Part shown: positions 25,954 through 37,238 of the stretch, one piece after another
Position numbering within the stretch: position 1 is the stretch's first letter
Layout of the letters: the number at the start of each line of letters is the position of its first letter
Assembly (NCBI GenBank): GCA_938011325.1
Contig: CALLUD010000006.1
Span: 372,001-436,000 of the forward strand
Reading direction: 5' to 3'
Source of the DNA: an uncultured Spartobacteria bacterium
GTDB lineage: Bacteria > Verrucomicrobiota > Verrucomicrobiia > Chthoniobacterales > JAATET01
Length of the DNA: 64,000 nucleotides
Made by a program: the position numbers and the translations under genes
Notes under the pieces: model-generated
The model's database searches: none
What the model was told of the DNA's origin: nothing
The model's input: the letters and a program-made list of their open reading frames with translations, nothing else

Positions 25954-26883
25954 TCATCTCCCCAGCCGGGCGCGCAGGTATTCCTCGACGTTTGTGACTT
26001 GGATGCCCCTCCGGGCGTTGAAGGTATCGGCCTTGTCCCACCACATGCCATCACCGCGGGCGAAGGCCGCGCGGTAGCGGGTCATCACGTCGGACGGTGA
26101 TGCGGCGAGATCGGCGCGGAGTTTGTCCAGGGTCCATTCGACCTTTTCGAACTCCACGCCGGTGACGCGCTCGACCACCTCGGCCAGCTTGCCGTAGGAG
26201 ATCGTGTCGCCTGCCACACGCACGATCTCGTTGACGATCCGCGGCTCGGTGAGCAGGATTTCCGTCGTCAGTTTCCCGATGTCCTCCGGTGTCGTCACCG
26301 TGACCTTGGTGTTCCAGCTGCCGAGGCCGTGGATCGTCTTGCGGTCGAGATTGACCACGTCAAAAGCGGGCTCGAACAGGAAACTCGTGAACATCCCGGT
26401 CGACACGATCACCCACTCGGTGCTCTCCTGCTCGCGAAGCAGCTGGCGCACTTCATACTGCTCGTCGAAGACCGGCTGCCCGCTGCCGCGCCCGACGATG
26501 TCGTAGTCGACGCCGAACTGCCACGGGAAGTAGCGTTTCACGCCCGCATTCAGCACGGCCCGTGTGATCTTCAACTGCGTTCCTGCGCCGGCGACGAATC
26601 CACTGCAATTCACCACCGTGCGGAACCGCCGGAACAGCTCGGTCAGCGCCTCCTCATCCGCGCCAAGGTCAAAACCGATGACCTCCACGCCGAGGCCTCG
26701 CAGAGCGGCCCGCTTCGCCGCATTTTCCGGCAAGGAATCGTCGAGCGTTCTTCGGGACACGAGCACGGCGAGCGTCTCGTTCGCGGCTCGAATCCTCGGC
26801 GCGAGCGCGCGGAGGACGGCCATGCCGAGCTCTCCAGCCCCAAGCACCAGGATGTCTCTCACATCGACTTTTGCGGTTTCCAT
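25954..26883 (-). CDS. NmrA-like NAD(P)-binding reductase (isoflavone/aromatic alcohol reductase type)
   Basis: The 309-residue protein has an N-terminal Rossmann motif (ILVLGAGELGMAVLRAL), then RTVVNCSGFVAGAGTQLKIT and VKRYFPWQFGVDYD, which are typical of the NmrA/isoflavone-reductase-like family. There is no obvious catalytic Lys assignment, so it could be an enzyme or a redox-sensing protein. A good ribosome site (AAAGGAAC) precedes the ATG. It lies 81 bp downstream of an alcohol-dehydrogenase-like gene on the same strand, and both are divergent from an HxlR regulator, which suggests a redox-responsive unit. Confidence 0.85.
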   Translation of the reverse strand: METAKVDVRDILVLGAGELGMAVLRALAPRIRAANETLAVLVSRRTLDDSLPENAAKRAALRGLGVEVIGFDLGADEEALTELFRRFRTVVNCSGFVAGAGTQLKITRAVLNAGVKRYFPWQFGVDYDIVGRGSGQPVFDEQYEVRQLLREQESTEWVIVSTGMFTSFLFEPAFDVVNLDRKTIHGLGSWNTKVTVTTPEDIGKLTTEILLTEPRIVNEIVRVAGDTISYGKLAEVVERVTGVEFEKVEWTLDKLRADLAASPSDVMTRYRAAFARGDGMWWDKADTFNARRGIQVTNVEEYLRARLGR

Positions 26884-26964
26884 TTTTGTTCCTTTCTTTT
26901 GACGGAGTTGTGCCTGGTGGGATTCGCTCCGGAGGACTCGGCTGCGTTTGACAGCGGTGTGTGT

Positions 26965-27981
26965 TTAAAAGCCCTCCAGCGTGATCTTGCCGCGGGCTTT
27001 GCCCGACTCGATGAGGGCATGCGCGCGTTTGAGATTGGCGGCATTGATCGTTCCGAAATGCTCGGCAAGCGTCGTGCGAATCGTGCCCGCATCGACGAGA
27101 CGGGCCACCTCGCCGAGCAGACGTCCCTGCTCCGCGATATCCGGTGTCTCGAACATCGGGCGCGTAAACATCAGCTCCCAGTGCGTCGACACGCTCTTGC
27201 GCTTGAAAGGCATGACATCCAGCACCGGGGGATCGTCGATCACTGCGAAGCGCCCCTGCGGCGCAATCAACTCCACAATCTCCGCGAGATGCTGGTCGGT
27301 ATTCGTGGTGGAAAACACGAACGCGGGCGCGCCAATCCCAAGATCGGCAATCTGCCGGGCCAGCGGCTTTGAATGGTCCACCACATGGTGTGCGCCAAGC
27401 TCGGCCGCCCAGGCCTGCGTTTCCGGCCGCGAGGCGGTGGCGATGATGGTCAGGTCGGTCAGTCTGCGGGCCAGCTGGATGGTGATCGAGCCGACGCCTC
27501 CCGCACCGCCGATGATGAGAATGGCCCTGGCGGCGCCAGGAACGGTGTGCCCCTTGACGTTCAGCCGGTCAAACAGCGTCTCCCACGCCGTGATCGCAGT
27601 CAGCGGGAGCGCGGCCGATTCCGCCCACCCGAGCGATTTCGGCTTGGCGGCAACGATGCGCTCATCGACGAGATGGAACTCCGCATTGCTGCCGGGCCGG
27701 GTCAGCGCGCCGGCATAGAACACCTCGTCACCGGGCTTGAACAGGGTTACGTCCGACCCGACCTCGACCACGGTGCCTGCGGCGTCCCAGCCCAGCACTT
27801 TCCACTCGTCGTTTTCCGGCCGGACGCTTCGGCGGACCTTGGTATCCACGGGATTGACGGATACCGCCTTGATCTCGACCAGCAGGTCGCGCGGCTCCGG
27901 CGTGGGACGCGGCAGATCAATGTCGATGAGCGAGTCGGGATCGGTGATGGGCAACGGTGTTTTATAGCCTACGGCGTGCAT
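26965..27981 (-). CDS. Zinc-binding-alcohol-dehydrogenase-family (quinone reductase-like MDR) protein
   Basis: The ATG after AGGAG gives 338 residues starting MHAVGYKTPLPITDPDSLID. The longer open frame upstream covers the promoter region and is rejected. Motifs include VSVNPVDTKVR, VLGWDAAGTVVEVGSDV, AALPLTAITAWETLFDRL and the nucleotide site LIIGGAGGVGSITIQLA. Structural-zinc cysteines are absent, as in the ZADH/quinone-oxidoreductase branch. It should reduce quinones, enones or similar electrophiles with NADPH. The divergent HxlR gene starts 105 bp away and probably regulates it. Confidence 0.9.
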   Translation of the reverse strand: MHAVGYKTPLPITDPDSLIDIDLPRPTPEPRDLLVEIKAVSVNPVDTKVRRSVRPENDEWKVLGWDAAGTVVEVGSDVTLFKPGDEVFYAGALTRPGSNAEFHLVDERIVAAKPKSLGWAESAALPLTAITAWETLFDRLNVKGHTVPGAARAILIIGGAGGVGSITIQLARRLTDLTIIATASRPETQAWAAELGAHHVVDHSKPLARQIADLGIGAPAFVFSTTNTDQHLAEIVELIAPQGRFAVIDDPPVLDVMPFKRKSVSTHWELMFTRPMFETPDIAEQGRLLGEVARLVDAGTIRTTLAEHFGTINAANLKRAHALIESGKARGKITLEGF

Positions 27982-28064
27982 GGGAATTCTCCTTTCAAGT
28001 TTTACCTTTTGCACCAATGCACGATCGGAGTATTTTCCGCAAGAATGCACATAAACTGCACATA

Positions 28065-28080
28065 GTATCGAAAAAGATAC
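28065..28080. promoter_or_regulatory. Inverted repeat in the MDR/HxlR divergent region
   Basis: GTATC-gaaaaa-GATAC is a perfect dyad 6 bp upstream of the HxlR start. A nearby direct repeat of TGCACATA (starts 28046 and 28057) adds a second candidate element. HxlR dimers bind short dyads in exactly this type of divergent spacer, so operator function is plausible. Confidence 0.4.
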
Positions 28081-28086
28081 CGTAAG

Positions 28087-28491
28087 ATGCCTCGTATTCC
28101 TCACCAACGTTTCGATTGCGGTCCCGGTTGTCCCGTGGAGGCGGCCCTGTCGCTGATCAGCGGCAAATGGAAAGGCGTGGTGCTCTGGCACCTGCTGCAG
28201 GGCACGCTGCGTTTCAACGAAATCCGCCGCCGCCTGCCCGACGTCACGCAGCGAATGCTCACCAATCAACTTCGCGAGCTCGAAGCGGACGGCTTCATTG
28301 TCCGCACGGTCTACCCCCAGGTGCCTCCCAAGGTGGAATACAGCCTTTCGGAGCGCGGACGGAGCCTCGAGCCCGTGCTCATGGCGCTGAAGGATTGGGG
28401 CGAAACCCACGTGTTGGGCAAGCGCCCGAGTCGCGCGGATTCGTCATCGTCCCGTCGGAAAAGCAAAGCGCCGCGCCGGCCGACGCGATAG
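28087..28491 (+). CDS. HxlR-family transcriptional regulator
   Basis: The 134-residue winged-helix protein has CGPGCPVEAALSLISGKWKG at its start, the usual HxlR entry with conserved Cys. FNEIRRRLPDVTQRMLTNQL forms the recognition-helix region and VEYSLSERGRSLEPVL the wing end. Related proteins (HypR, QorR, YodB) sense disulfide stress, quinones or aldehydes through the N-terminal Cys. The last 20 residues are a Ser/Arg/Lys-rich tail. It is divergent from the MDR and NmrA-like genes, its likely targets. Confidence 0.92.
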   Translation: MPRIPHQRFDCGPGCPVEAALSLISGKWKGVVLWHLLQGTLRFNEIRRRLPDVTQRMLTNQLRELEADGFIVRTVYPQVPPKVEYSLSERGRSLEPVLMALKDWGETHVLGKRPSRADSSSSRRKSKAPRRPTR

Positions 28492-28639
28492 GCAGGCACA
28501 TCGGCGCGACCGGAGCCGAGTCACGCCTCGTTCAAGATCGCCCTCCATCGCAAAACAGCGGAGGGTCACCGGTCAATTTTGTCGAAGAAATTCACAAGGG
28601 AGGCCCTGAAACTCCGGATCTTCTGGAGGAATGTAAGGC

Positions 28640-30961
28640 ATGCCCTCCGACGAATGCTCGTGCGCCGAAACGAACCCCGCGGCCTCCGAACCCGGGGTCT
28701 TGAGGACCGCGATTGATGAGCGCGCGCGATCGTTGACGATCGACTACGATCCCTCGCAACTGAGCGACGAGTCGGTGCGGCGAATTGTCCTGAGCATGGA
28801 GTCGCAGGCACGGAGGCATTTCGAGAAATGCCTGCTCCGGCTCAAGGGCCGCGCGAGCGAGGCCTGCGCACTGAATTTCGAAAGAAAGGCGGAGAGGATT
28901 CAAGGCATTCGCCGGGCGACGGCAACGTTCATCGGCGGCACCATGACGGTGACGTTCGATGAAGCCACGATTTCGCCCCGGGAGGTCCTCGAGAGCGTGC
29001 GGCGCACGGGCGCTCCCGTGGAGCCGATCGAGCAACCTCCTCCCGCCATCGGCCTCGCGGCCTGGTTCCACGGGCTGCGACTCGAACTCCTCTGCACGAT
29101 CGCCACGGCCTTGTTCATGGTCGCCGGGTGGGCCGGGCATCAGTTCGGCATCATGCCTCACGCGCTCGCGAATCTTTGCTACGTCGCGGCCTACGCCGCG
29201 GGCGGCATCTTCGGCGTGCGCGCCGGGCTTTTGTCCCTGCGGAACGGAACGATCGACGTGGACCTCCTCATGGTTCTCGCCGCGCTGGGAGCCGCGATCA
29301 TCGACCATCCATTCGAGGGCTCGATGCTGCTCTTCCTCTTTTCGCTCTCGAACGTGCTTCAGGGCTTCGCCATGGAGCGCACGCGCCGCGCGATCCAATC
29401 GCTCATGAAATTGCGCCCCGCGCAGGCGCTCGTGAAGCGCGGGGATGAATTCGTTCTCCGGCCGGTCGAGGAGCTCGCTGTCGGCGACGTCATTATCGTG
29501 CGTCCGGGCGAGAGCATCCCGCTCGACGCGTTGATCGTGGAGGGCGAGAGCGCCATCGACGAATCCTCGCTCACGGGCGAATCGATGCCCGTGTCCAAAA
29601 AGGCGGGAGACCCCATCTACGCCGCGACCATCAATCAAAGCGGCAGCATCGAGGCCCGCGTGACGCGGCTGGCGCGCGACTCCGCCATCGAAAAGCTCAT
29701 TCGCGCGGTCGAAGAGGCGCAGAGTGAGAAGGCGTCGACCCAGCGTTTCCTCGACAAGGCCGAGCAATACTACGCCGCGGGGGTCATTCTCTTCACGATC
29801 GGCCTGATCATCGGGCCTCTGCTCGCCGGGAAACCGTTCGCCGAGACGTTCTACCGGGCCATGACGGTGATGGTCGTCGCATCACCCTGCGCGCTGATCA
29901 TCAGCACGCCCGCGTCCATCCTGTCGGCCATCGGATGCGGCGCCCGGCGCGGCATCCTCTTCAAGGGCGGTGTCCATCTCGAGAGAACGGCATCGATTCG
30001 AATCGTGGCTCTCGACAAAACGGGCACGCTCACCGAAGGCCGGCCGCGGGTCACGGATATCGTTCCCCACGGCCTCGACGCCGACCGGCTGCTGCAGCTC
30101 GCCGCCTCGGTGGAATCCCGCTCCGAGCACCCTCTCGCCCGGGCGGTCGTCGCGGAGGCTCGCGCGAGAAACCTGTCGTATCCCGACTGCAAGGAATTCC
30201 AGTCCACAAGCGGCAAGGGCGCGAGCGGCGTGGTGGAGGGGCGCCGCATCGCGGTGGGTAGTCCGCGATTTTTTGCCACGTCCGTTCCGGACCTCCCCGC
30301 CGACCTGCAATCCCGAATCGACGCGCTGCACGACGCGGGCAAGACCTGCATCCTCGTCGGCGAGCGGAACGAAGACGAGGCGCGCATTCTCGGCGCGATC
30401 GCCATTGCGGATGTCCTGCGCGCGACCGCTCCCCTCATGATCCGTCAGCTCAAAGCCCTCGGCGTCGAGCGCGTTGTCATGTTGACCGGTGACAACCAGC
30501 GGGTGGCTGCGGCCATCGCCGCGGAGGCGGGCGTCGACGAGTTTCACGCGGAGCTGCTGCCCGGTGAAAAAGTCCGCCTTGTCAAAGCCCTCGGCGACAC
30601 GGGGCCCGTGGCCATGGTGGGCGACGGCGTGAACGACGCACCCGCGCTGGCGACCGCCACCATCGGCATCGCCATGGGCGCCGCCGGAACGGACGTCGCG
30701 ATGGAGACCGCCGATCTTGTGCTCATGGGCGACAACCTCATGAACATTCCCTTCGCCATCGCGCTCAGTCGTCAGGCCCGCCGCGTGGTGCGCCAGAATC
30801 TCACATTCGCATTCGGCGTGATCATCTGCCTTGTCGCCTCCGCGCTCGGGCTCGGCCTGCCGCTTCCCCTCGGTGTCGTCGGCCACGAAGGCAGCACGGT
30901 GCTCGTCTGCCTCAACGGCCTGCGGCTGCTCGTCTACAAAGGTCCCGACGTCAGCCCGTGA
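28640..30961 (+). CDS. P1B-type heavy-metal-translocating ATPase
   Basis: The 773-residue inner-membrane pump has all core motifs: TGES actuator (DESSLTGESMPVSKKAGD), metal-site SPC (VVASPCALIISTPAS, about 415), phosphorylation DKTGTLTEG (about 458), the HP motif in SRSEHPLARAVV, and GDGVNDAPAL (about 660). The last helix has GHEGSTVLVCLNGLRLL, which with SPC points to the P1B-4 (Co/Zn/Cd-type) group. The first 130 residues contain a C-x-C near the start (ECSCAE) and an HMA-like ferredoxin fold (GIRRATATFIGGTMTVTFDE) lacking the usual CxxC. Metal specificity is inferred. No metal regulator is adjacent. Confidence 0.93.
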   Translation: MPSDECSCAETNPAASEPGVLRTAIDERARSLTIDYDPSQLSDESVRRIVLSMESQARRHFEKCLLRLKGRASEACALNFERKAERIQGIRRATATFIGGTMTVTFDEATISPREVLESVRRTGAPVEPIEQPPPAIGLAAWFHGLRLELLCTIATALFMVAGWAGHQFGIMPHALANLCYVAAYAAGGIFGVRAGLLSLRNGTIDVDLLMVLAALGAAIIDHPFEGSMLLFLFSLSNVLQGFAMERTRRAIQSLMKLRPAQALVKRGDEFVLRPVEELAVGDVIIVRPGESIPLDALIVEGESAIDESSLTGESMPVSKKAGDPIYAATINQSGSIEARVTRLARDSAIEKLIRAVEEAQSEKASTQRFLDKAEQYYAAGVILFTIGLIIGPLLAGKPFAETFYRAMTVMVVASPCALIISTPASILSAIGCGARRGILFKGGVHLERTASIRIVALDKTGTLTEGRPRVTDIVPHGLDADRLLQLAASVESRSEHPLARAVVAEARARNLSYPDCKEFQSTSGKGASGVVEGRRIAVGSPRFFATSVPDLPADLQSRIDALHDAGKTCILVGERNEDEARILGAIAIADVLRATAPLMIRQLKALGVERVVMLTGDNQRVAAAIAAEAGVDEFHAELLPGEKVRLVKALGDTGPVAMVGDGVNDAPALATATIGIAMGAAGTDVAMETADLVLMGDNLMNIPFAIALSRQARRVVRQNLTFAFGVIICLVASALGLGLPLPLGVVGHEGSTVLVCLNGLRLLVYKGPDVSP

Positions 30962-30984
30962 CGCCACCGGCGCCCCCTAAAAAA

Positions 30985-31055
30985 AGCGGGTGAAGGGAAT
31001 CGAACCCTCGTATGCAGCTTGGGAAGCTGCCGTTCTACCATTGAACTACACCCGC
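30985..31055 (-). tRNA. tRNA-Gly (anticodon CCC)
   Basis: A full cloverleaf is visible on the minus strand: acceptor arms GCGGGTG/CACCCGC, D-arm GTTCAATGGTAGAAC, anticodon stem GCAGC/GCTGC with loop TTCCCAA giving CCC, and T-arm GAGGGTTCGATTCCCTT. The sequence is close to the E. coli Gly-CCC species as I recall it. CCA is not encoded. It decodes GGG. Confidence 0.97.
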
Positions 31056-31068
31056 AACAAAAAGCGGA

Positions 31069-31602
31069 TTATTCCCAGGATTTGATCGCCTTCTCGGGAT
31101 CGTTCTTTTCCCGCTTCGGGTCACCCATGGACCAGACGATCACCTGCTTATTGATCGTCTCGCCACCGTCGTCAAATTCGACTTCGTTGTCGTAATCGTC
31201 GTCAATCCGGACTTCAAACTCCTCCCCCCACGGATCAAGCCACCCGGATGTGTAATTCTGCCCCTGATAAAGCGCGCCGTTCTTGCCACCCTTCGCACGG
31301 GGGATCTCCAGAAAGATGATCTGCCTCGGATTTGCCCTCTCCTCCTTACCCGCGAGGATATTCATCAATTGAGCGTTATTCACGTTCGTTCCGTCGACGT
31401 TCGGGAATCGCCCGTATTCGCTCTCGTAGGAGGAAATGGCCGTCGCGATGTTTACCGCGTCATTTTTCGCCTGCGCACGTTTGGCGGAGTGCAATGCGGA
31501 GCCGACCGCCGGGAACAACAGACCCATCAGAATTCCGATGATCGTGATAACGACGAGAAGCTCGATGAGGGTAAAAGCGCGTTTGGAACGAAGGGAGGAC
31601 AT
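31069..31602 (-). CDS. Type II secretion/type IV pilus-like pseudopilin
   Basis: The 177-residue protein carries a prepilin methylation motif: basic leader ending in A, then FTLIELLVVITIIGILMGLL with the conserved Glu at +5. The C-terminal region resembles GspG/H-like pseudopilins (ISSYESEYGRFPNVDG, YTSGWLDPWGEEFEVRIDDD), with acidic, Asp-rich loops that may bind calcium. It would be processed by prepilin peptidase and inserted in the inner membrane. No secretion-system genes flank it. Lone pseudopilin genes like this are abundant in Verrucomicrobia and Planctomycetes. Confidence 0.92.
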   Translation of the reverse strand: MSSLRSKRAFTLIELLVVITIIGILMGLLFPAVGSALHSAKRAQAKNDAVNIATAISSYESEYGRFPNVDGTNVNNAQLMNILAGKEERANPRQIIFLEIPRAKGGKNGALYQGQNYTSGWLDPWGEEFEVRIDDDYDNEVEFDDGGETINKQVIVWSMGDPKREKNDPEKAIKSWE

Positions 31603-31686
31603 GGCTGTGCGGTAAATTTCGTTCGGCGTCGCGCACAGGCAAGCATTTTCTTGTCAGCGGACGGGATCGGGTCGCAAAGTGTTTTC

Positions 31687-33855
31687 GTGCGATCAAAATA
31701 TTCGCGTTCCCGAAAATCACGGGGCGCCTCCGACGCGTCATCGTCATTCCGCCAGCGCGTCCTCGAGCTGGTTCGCAATCAACCGCTCGACAAAATAGAA
31801 CTTTCCAAGGCGCTCGGCATTCCACCGCAGCGGCGAAAGGAACTCCGCCAGCTTCTCGCCGACATGGAATCGGCCGGGGAAATCGTGCGGGTGCGCAAGG
31901 ACCGCTACGTCCTGCCCCGCGAGGCGGATCTCGTGACCGGCTGCATTCAATTCCACGCAAGCGGCGCCGCGCACATTCTGAGCGAGGAAAAGGGTCTGCC
32001 CGACCTCTACGTGAGTGCGGAAAACACGTGGACGGCGATGCACGGCGACCGCGTCGTCGCGCGACTCGTGAAGGAACGGCCCGTGCCTGCCGACCTCCAC
32101 GGAACCCCGAAGCGCCCGCCGGCCAAACGCGAAGGGCGCGTAATCCGCATCCTCCAGCGCGCGAACGAGACGATCGTCGGCACGCTGCAAAAATCGAAGA
32201 ACTTCTACTACGTCGTCGCTGACGATCCGCGCTTCGTCCACAATCTCTACGTTCCGGCTCCGCCCGCGGAAATCGGCGCACGGCCCGGCGACAAGGTCGT
32301 TGCCAAACTCGAGGACTGGCCGTCGCGGCATGTCAATCCCGAGGGCCGGGTCATCGAAACACTCGGCAGGGCTGGCGCTCCCGGCGTCGATATTCTCTCG
32401 ATCATTCGCAAGCATCGCCTGCCGGAAAAATTTCCGGACGACGTGATTGCCGAGGCCGAGGCGATTCCTCCGGCCGTTCCGCCGTCCGAAGCCGCAAAGC
32501 GCGAGGATTTGCGCGGGCGGTTCGTGATCACCATCGATCCGGACGATGCAAAGGATTTCGACGACGCGATCGAAGTTCAGAAGACCTCCGGCGGGTGGAG
32601 TGTCGCGGTGCACATCGCCGACGTCTCACATTACGTGCGCCCGCGGTCCCGGCTCGATCGCGAGGCCGCATCACGTGGAAACAGCGTGTATCTCGCCGAC
32701 CGCGTGATCCCGATGCTTCCCGAGGCATTGAGCAACGGCATTTGCAGCCTGAAGCCCGATGTCGATCGCCTCGCCTTCTCGTGCTTCGCGGAGGTTTCGC
32801 GAAACGGGAAGGTGCACAACGTGCGGTTCGCGAAGACAATCATCCGCAGCGCCGCCCGCCTCACCTACAAAGAGGCCTTTGCGATTCTCGGAAAGCCGCC
32901 CAGGGACAAGCTCAGCGAGCGCGTGCATGTCGCTTGGGAGGTCGCTTCACTCCTGCGAAAGAAACGCTTCGCGAAAGGTTCGCTCGACCTGGATTTCCCG
33001 GAAATCAAGGTCCGTCTCGACGAGCGCGGGAAGCCGATCGCGCTCGAGCGCATCGAGAACGACATTTCCCATCAGCTCATCGAGGAACTCATGCTGCTCG
33101 CCAACGAGTGCGTCGCGCGCGAGTTGAAGCTGGCGAAACAGCCGGCCGTTTACCGCATTCACGAGACGCCCGACCCGGACAAGCTCGCGGAGTATCGCGA
33201 GATCGCCGTGAGCTACGGAATGAAAGCCGGCGACCTTACACAGCGGGAAAATCTCGTGCAGCTTCTCGCGCGAATGCGCGGCCAGACCTACGAGAACGCG
33301 CTTAAGATCGCGCTGCTCAAGAGCCTCAAGCGCGCCAGCTACTCGCCCGAGCCGCTCGGTCACTACGGCCTCGCGAAATCGGACTACGCCCATTTCACGA
33401 GCCCGATCCGCCGCTATGCCGACCTGCTGGTCCATCGCGCCCTGGAACGCCGCCTGGGGCTCACCAAGTCCGGCCCGGCCTCCCGGGATCTCGCATCGAT
33501 CGCCGAGCACATTTCGAACACCGAGCGGATCGCCGCTGATGCCGAGCGCGAATCCATCCGGCTGAAAAAACTCGAATTCTTCCAGCAGCAAATCGCTTCA
33601 CGAAAGGGCGGTGTCTTTCGCGCCCGCATTCTCGACGTGCGCAACTACGGCCTGTTTGTCGAGCTTCCGGAGTTCCTGCTCACCGGTCTCGTCCACATCT
33701 CCACGTTGGACGACGATTTCTACACGCACGACGCCGCGCGAAATCGCATCGTGGGACGCAAGTCCCGGCGCATCTACACGGCAGGCCAGAACATCGACGT
33801 GATTGTTGCGCGGGTGGACATGTTTAAACAACAAGTCGATTTCAAGCCCGCATAA
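31687..33855 (+). CDS. rnr: Ribonuclease R
   Basis: The product degrades structured RNA from the 3' end. I choose the GTG that gives 722 residues. The open frame reaches 106 codons further upstream but runs through the pseudopilin gene on the other strand. Domains in order: winged helix (about 15-75, QRVLELVRNQPLDKIELSKA), cold-shock-like OB folds (about 80-240), the RNB catalytic domain with TIDPDDAKDFDDAIEV at about 281 holding the magnesium-binding Asp cluster, SYSPEPLGHYGLAKSDYAHF and TSPIRRYADLLVHR, and a C-terminal S1 domain (GVFRARILDVRNYGLFVELP). It is shorter at the C-terminus than E. coli RNase R and lacks its Lys-rich tail. Confidence 0.95.
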   Translation: MRSKYSRSRKSRGASDASSSFRQRVLELVRNQPLDKIELSKALGIPPQRRKELRQLLADMESAGEIVRVRKDRYVLPREADLVTGCIQFHASGAAHILSEEKGLPDLYVSAENTWTAMHGDRVVARLVKERPVPADLHGTPKRPPAKREGRVIRILQRANETIVGTLQKSKNFYYVVADDPRFVHNLYVPAPPAEIGARPGDKVVAKLEDWPSRHVNPEGRVIETLGRAGAPGVDILSIIRKHRLPEKFPDDVIAEAEAIPPAVPPSEAAKREDLRGRFVITIDPDDAKDFDDAIEVQKTSGGWSVAVHIADVSHYVRPRSRLDREAASRGNSVYLADRVIPMLPEALSNGICSLKPDVDRLAFSCFAEVSRNGKVHNVRFAKTIIRSAARLTYKEAFAILGKPPRDKLSERVHVAWEVASLLRKKRFAKGSLDLDFPEIKVRLDERGKPIALERIENDISHQLIEELMLLANECVARELKLAKQPAVYRIHETPDPDKLAEYREIAVSYGMKAGDLTQRENLVQLLARMRGQTYENALKIALLKSLKRASYSPEPLGHYGLAKSDYAHFTSPIRRYADLLVHRALERRLGLTKSGPASRDLASIAEHISNTERIAADAERESIRLKKLEFFQQQIASRKGGVFRARILDVRNYGLFVELPEFLLTGLVHISTLDDDFYTHDAARNRIVGRKSRRIYTAGQNIDVIVARVDMFKQQVDFKPA

Positions 33856-33897
33856 CGTCTTTTCGACGTTTTCCACTTGTCGCACGCCGATCGTGCG
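33854..33897 (+). terminator. Two small hairpins after the RNase R gene
   Basis: AACGTC-ttttc-GACGTT starts at the stop codon and is followed by TTCC. A second dyad, CGCACG-ccgat-CGTGCG, follows 10 bp later. Neither has a long U-tract, so termination may be partial. They separate RNase R from the PUR gene. Confidence 0.3.
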
Positions 33898-33939
33898 CGA
33901 TATTGCGCGGTTTCGGTATCGAAGTTGTAACCTGACAGA

Positions 33940-34155
33940 ATGGACAATATCATCCAAGCCCGTGACTTGCAGATCGAGCGCAAGCACTTCTTCATCGAGT
34001 TCCGCGAGAACGACCGCGGAAAATTCGTTCGCATCACGGAGGAGGCGCACGGTCGGCGCAATTCGATCATCATCCCGAGCACGGGCCTCGCGGAGTTCGC
34101 GCGCCATTTCGAAGACATTGCGAACGCCGCAATCGGCGAGTCGCAGCCCGTCTGA
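33940..34155 (+). CDS. Single-repeat PUR-family nucleic-acid-binding protein
   Basis: The 71-residue protein has one PUR repeat: LQIERKHFFIEFRENDRGKF, then VRITEEAHGRRNSIIIPSTG and LAEFARHFEDI, that is four beta strands plus a helix with the KxFxxxxREN and RGxFVRI features. PUR proteins bind single-stranded DNA or RNA. Eukaryotic Pur-alpha has three repeats, while bacterial one-repeat forms act as dimers (for example the Borrelia regulator). It stands alone between RNase R and pyruvate phosphate dikinase. A promoter-like TTGCGC...TAACCT lies just upstream. Confidence 0.85.
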   Translation: MDNIIQARDLQIERKHFFIEFRENDRGKFVRITEEAHGRRNSIIIPSTGLAEFARHFEDIANAAIGESQPV

Positions 34156-34308
34156 GCCGGCTCCGCTCGCTCTCGACCCCTGAAATTGGCCTTCGGGCCT
34201 TCCCCGCGCCAGGGCGGAATTCGCGTTTTCACGCGTGGCGGCGCGTTGACAGCACTTGTCTGCCTGATATCAAGGACGGTTCCCGTTCAACTCTTTTCTT
34301 TAACATCC

Positions 34309-37113
<2,805 letters not shown>

Positions 37114-37177
37114 CGATTACCAACTCAGCCGCGGTCCTTCCCAGGGGCCGCGGCTGACGGGAATTTCCCTCCCGTCC

Positions 37178-37210
37178 AAAAAGCCGCCCTGAATTCCGGG
37201 GCGGCTTTTT
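37178..37210. terminator. Strong bidirectional terminator after ppdK
   Basis: AAAAAGCCGCCC, a 9-nt loop and GGGCGGCTTTTT form a perfect 12-bp stem with A-tract and T-tract on either side. It serves ppdK and the convergent HAD phosphatase gene. Confidence 0.93.
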
Positions 37211-37238
37211 GTATTTCAAGGTTCGCGCATCGGGGAAT

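Noticed and set aside
30985..31055. tRNA-Gly with anticodon GCC or TCC
   Set aside because: Counting the seven-base loop TTCCCAA places CCC at positions 34-36.
31369..31686. Long N-terminal extension of RNase R
   Set aside because: It runs antisense through the pseudopilin gene; the winged-helix domain starts well after the GTG at 31687.
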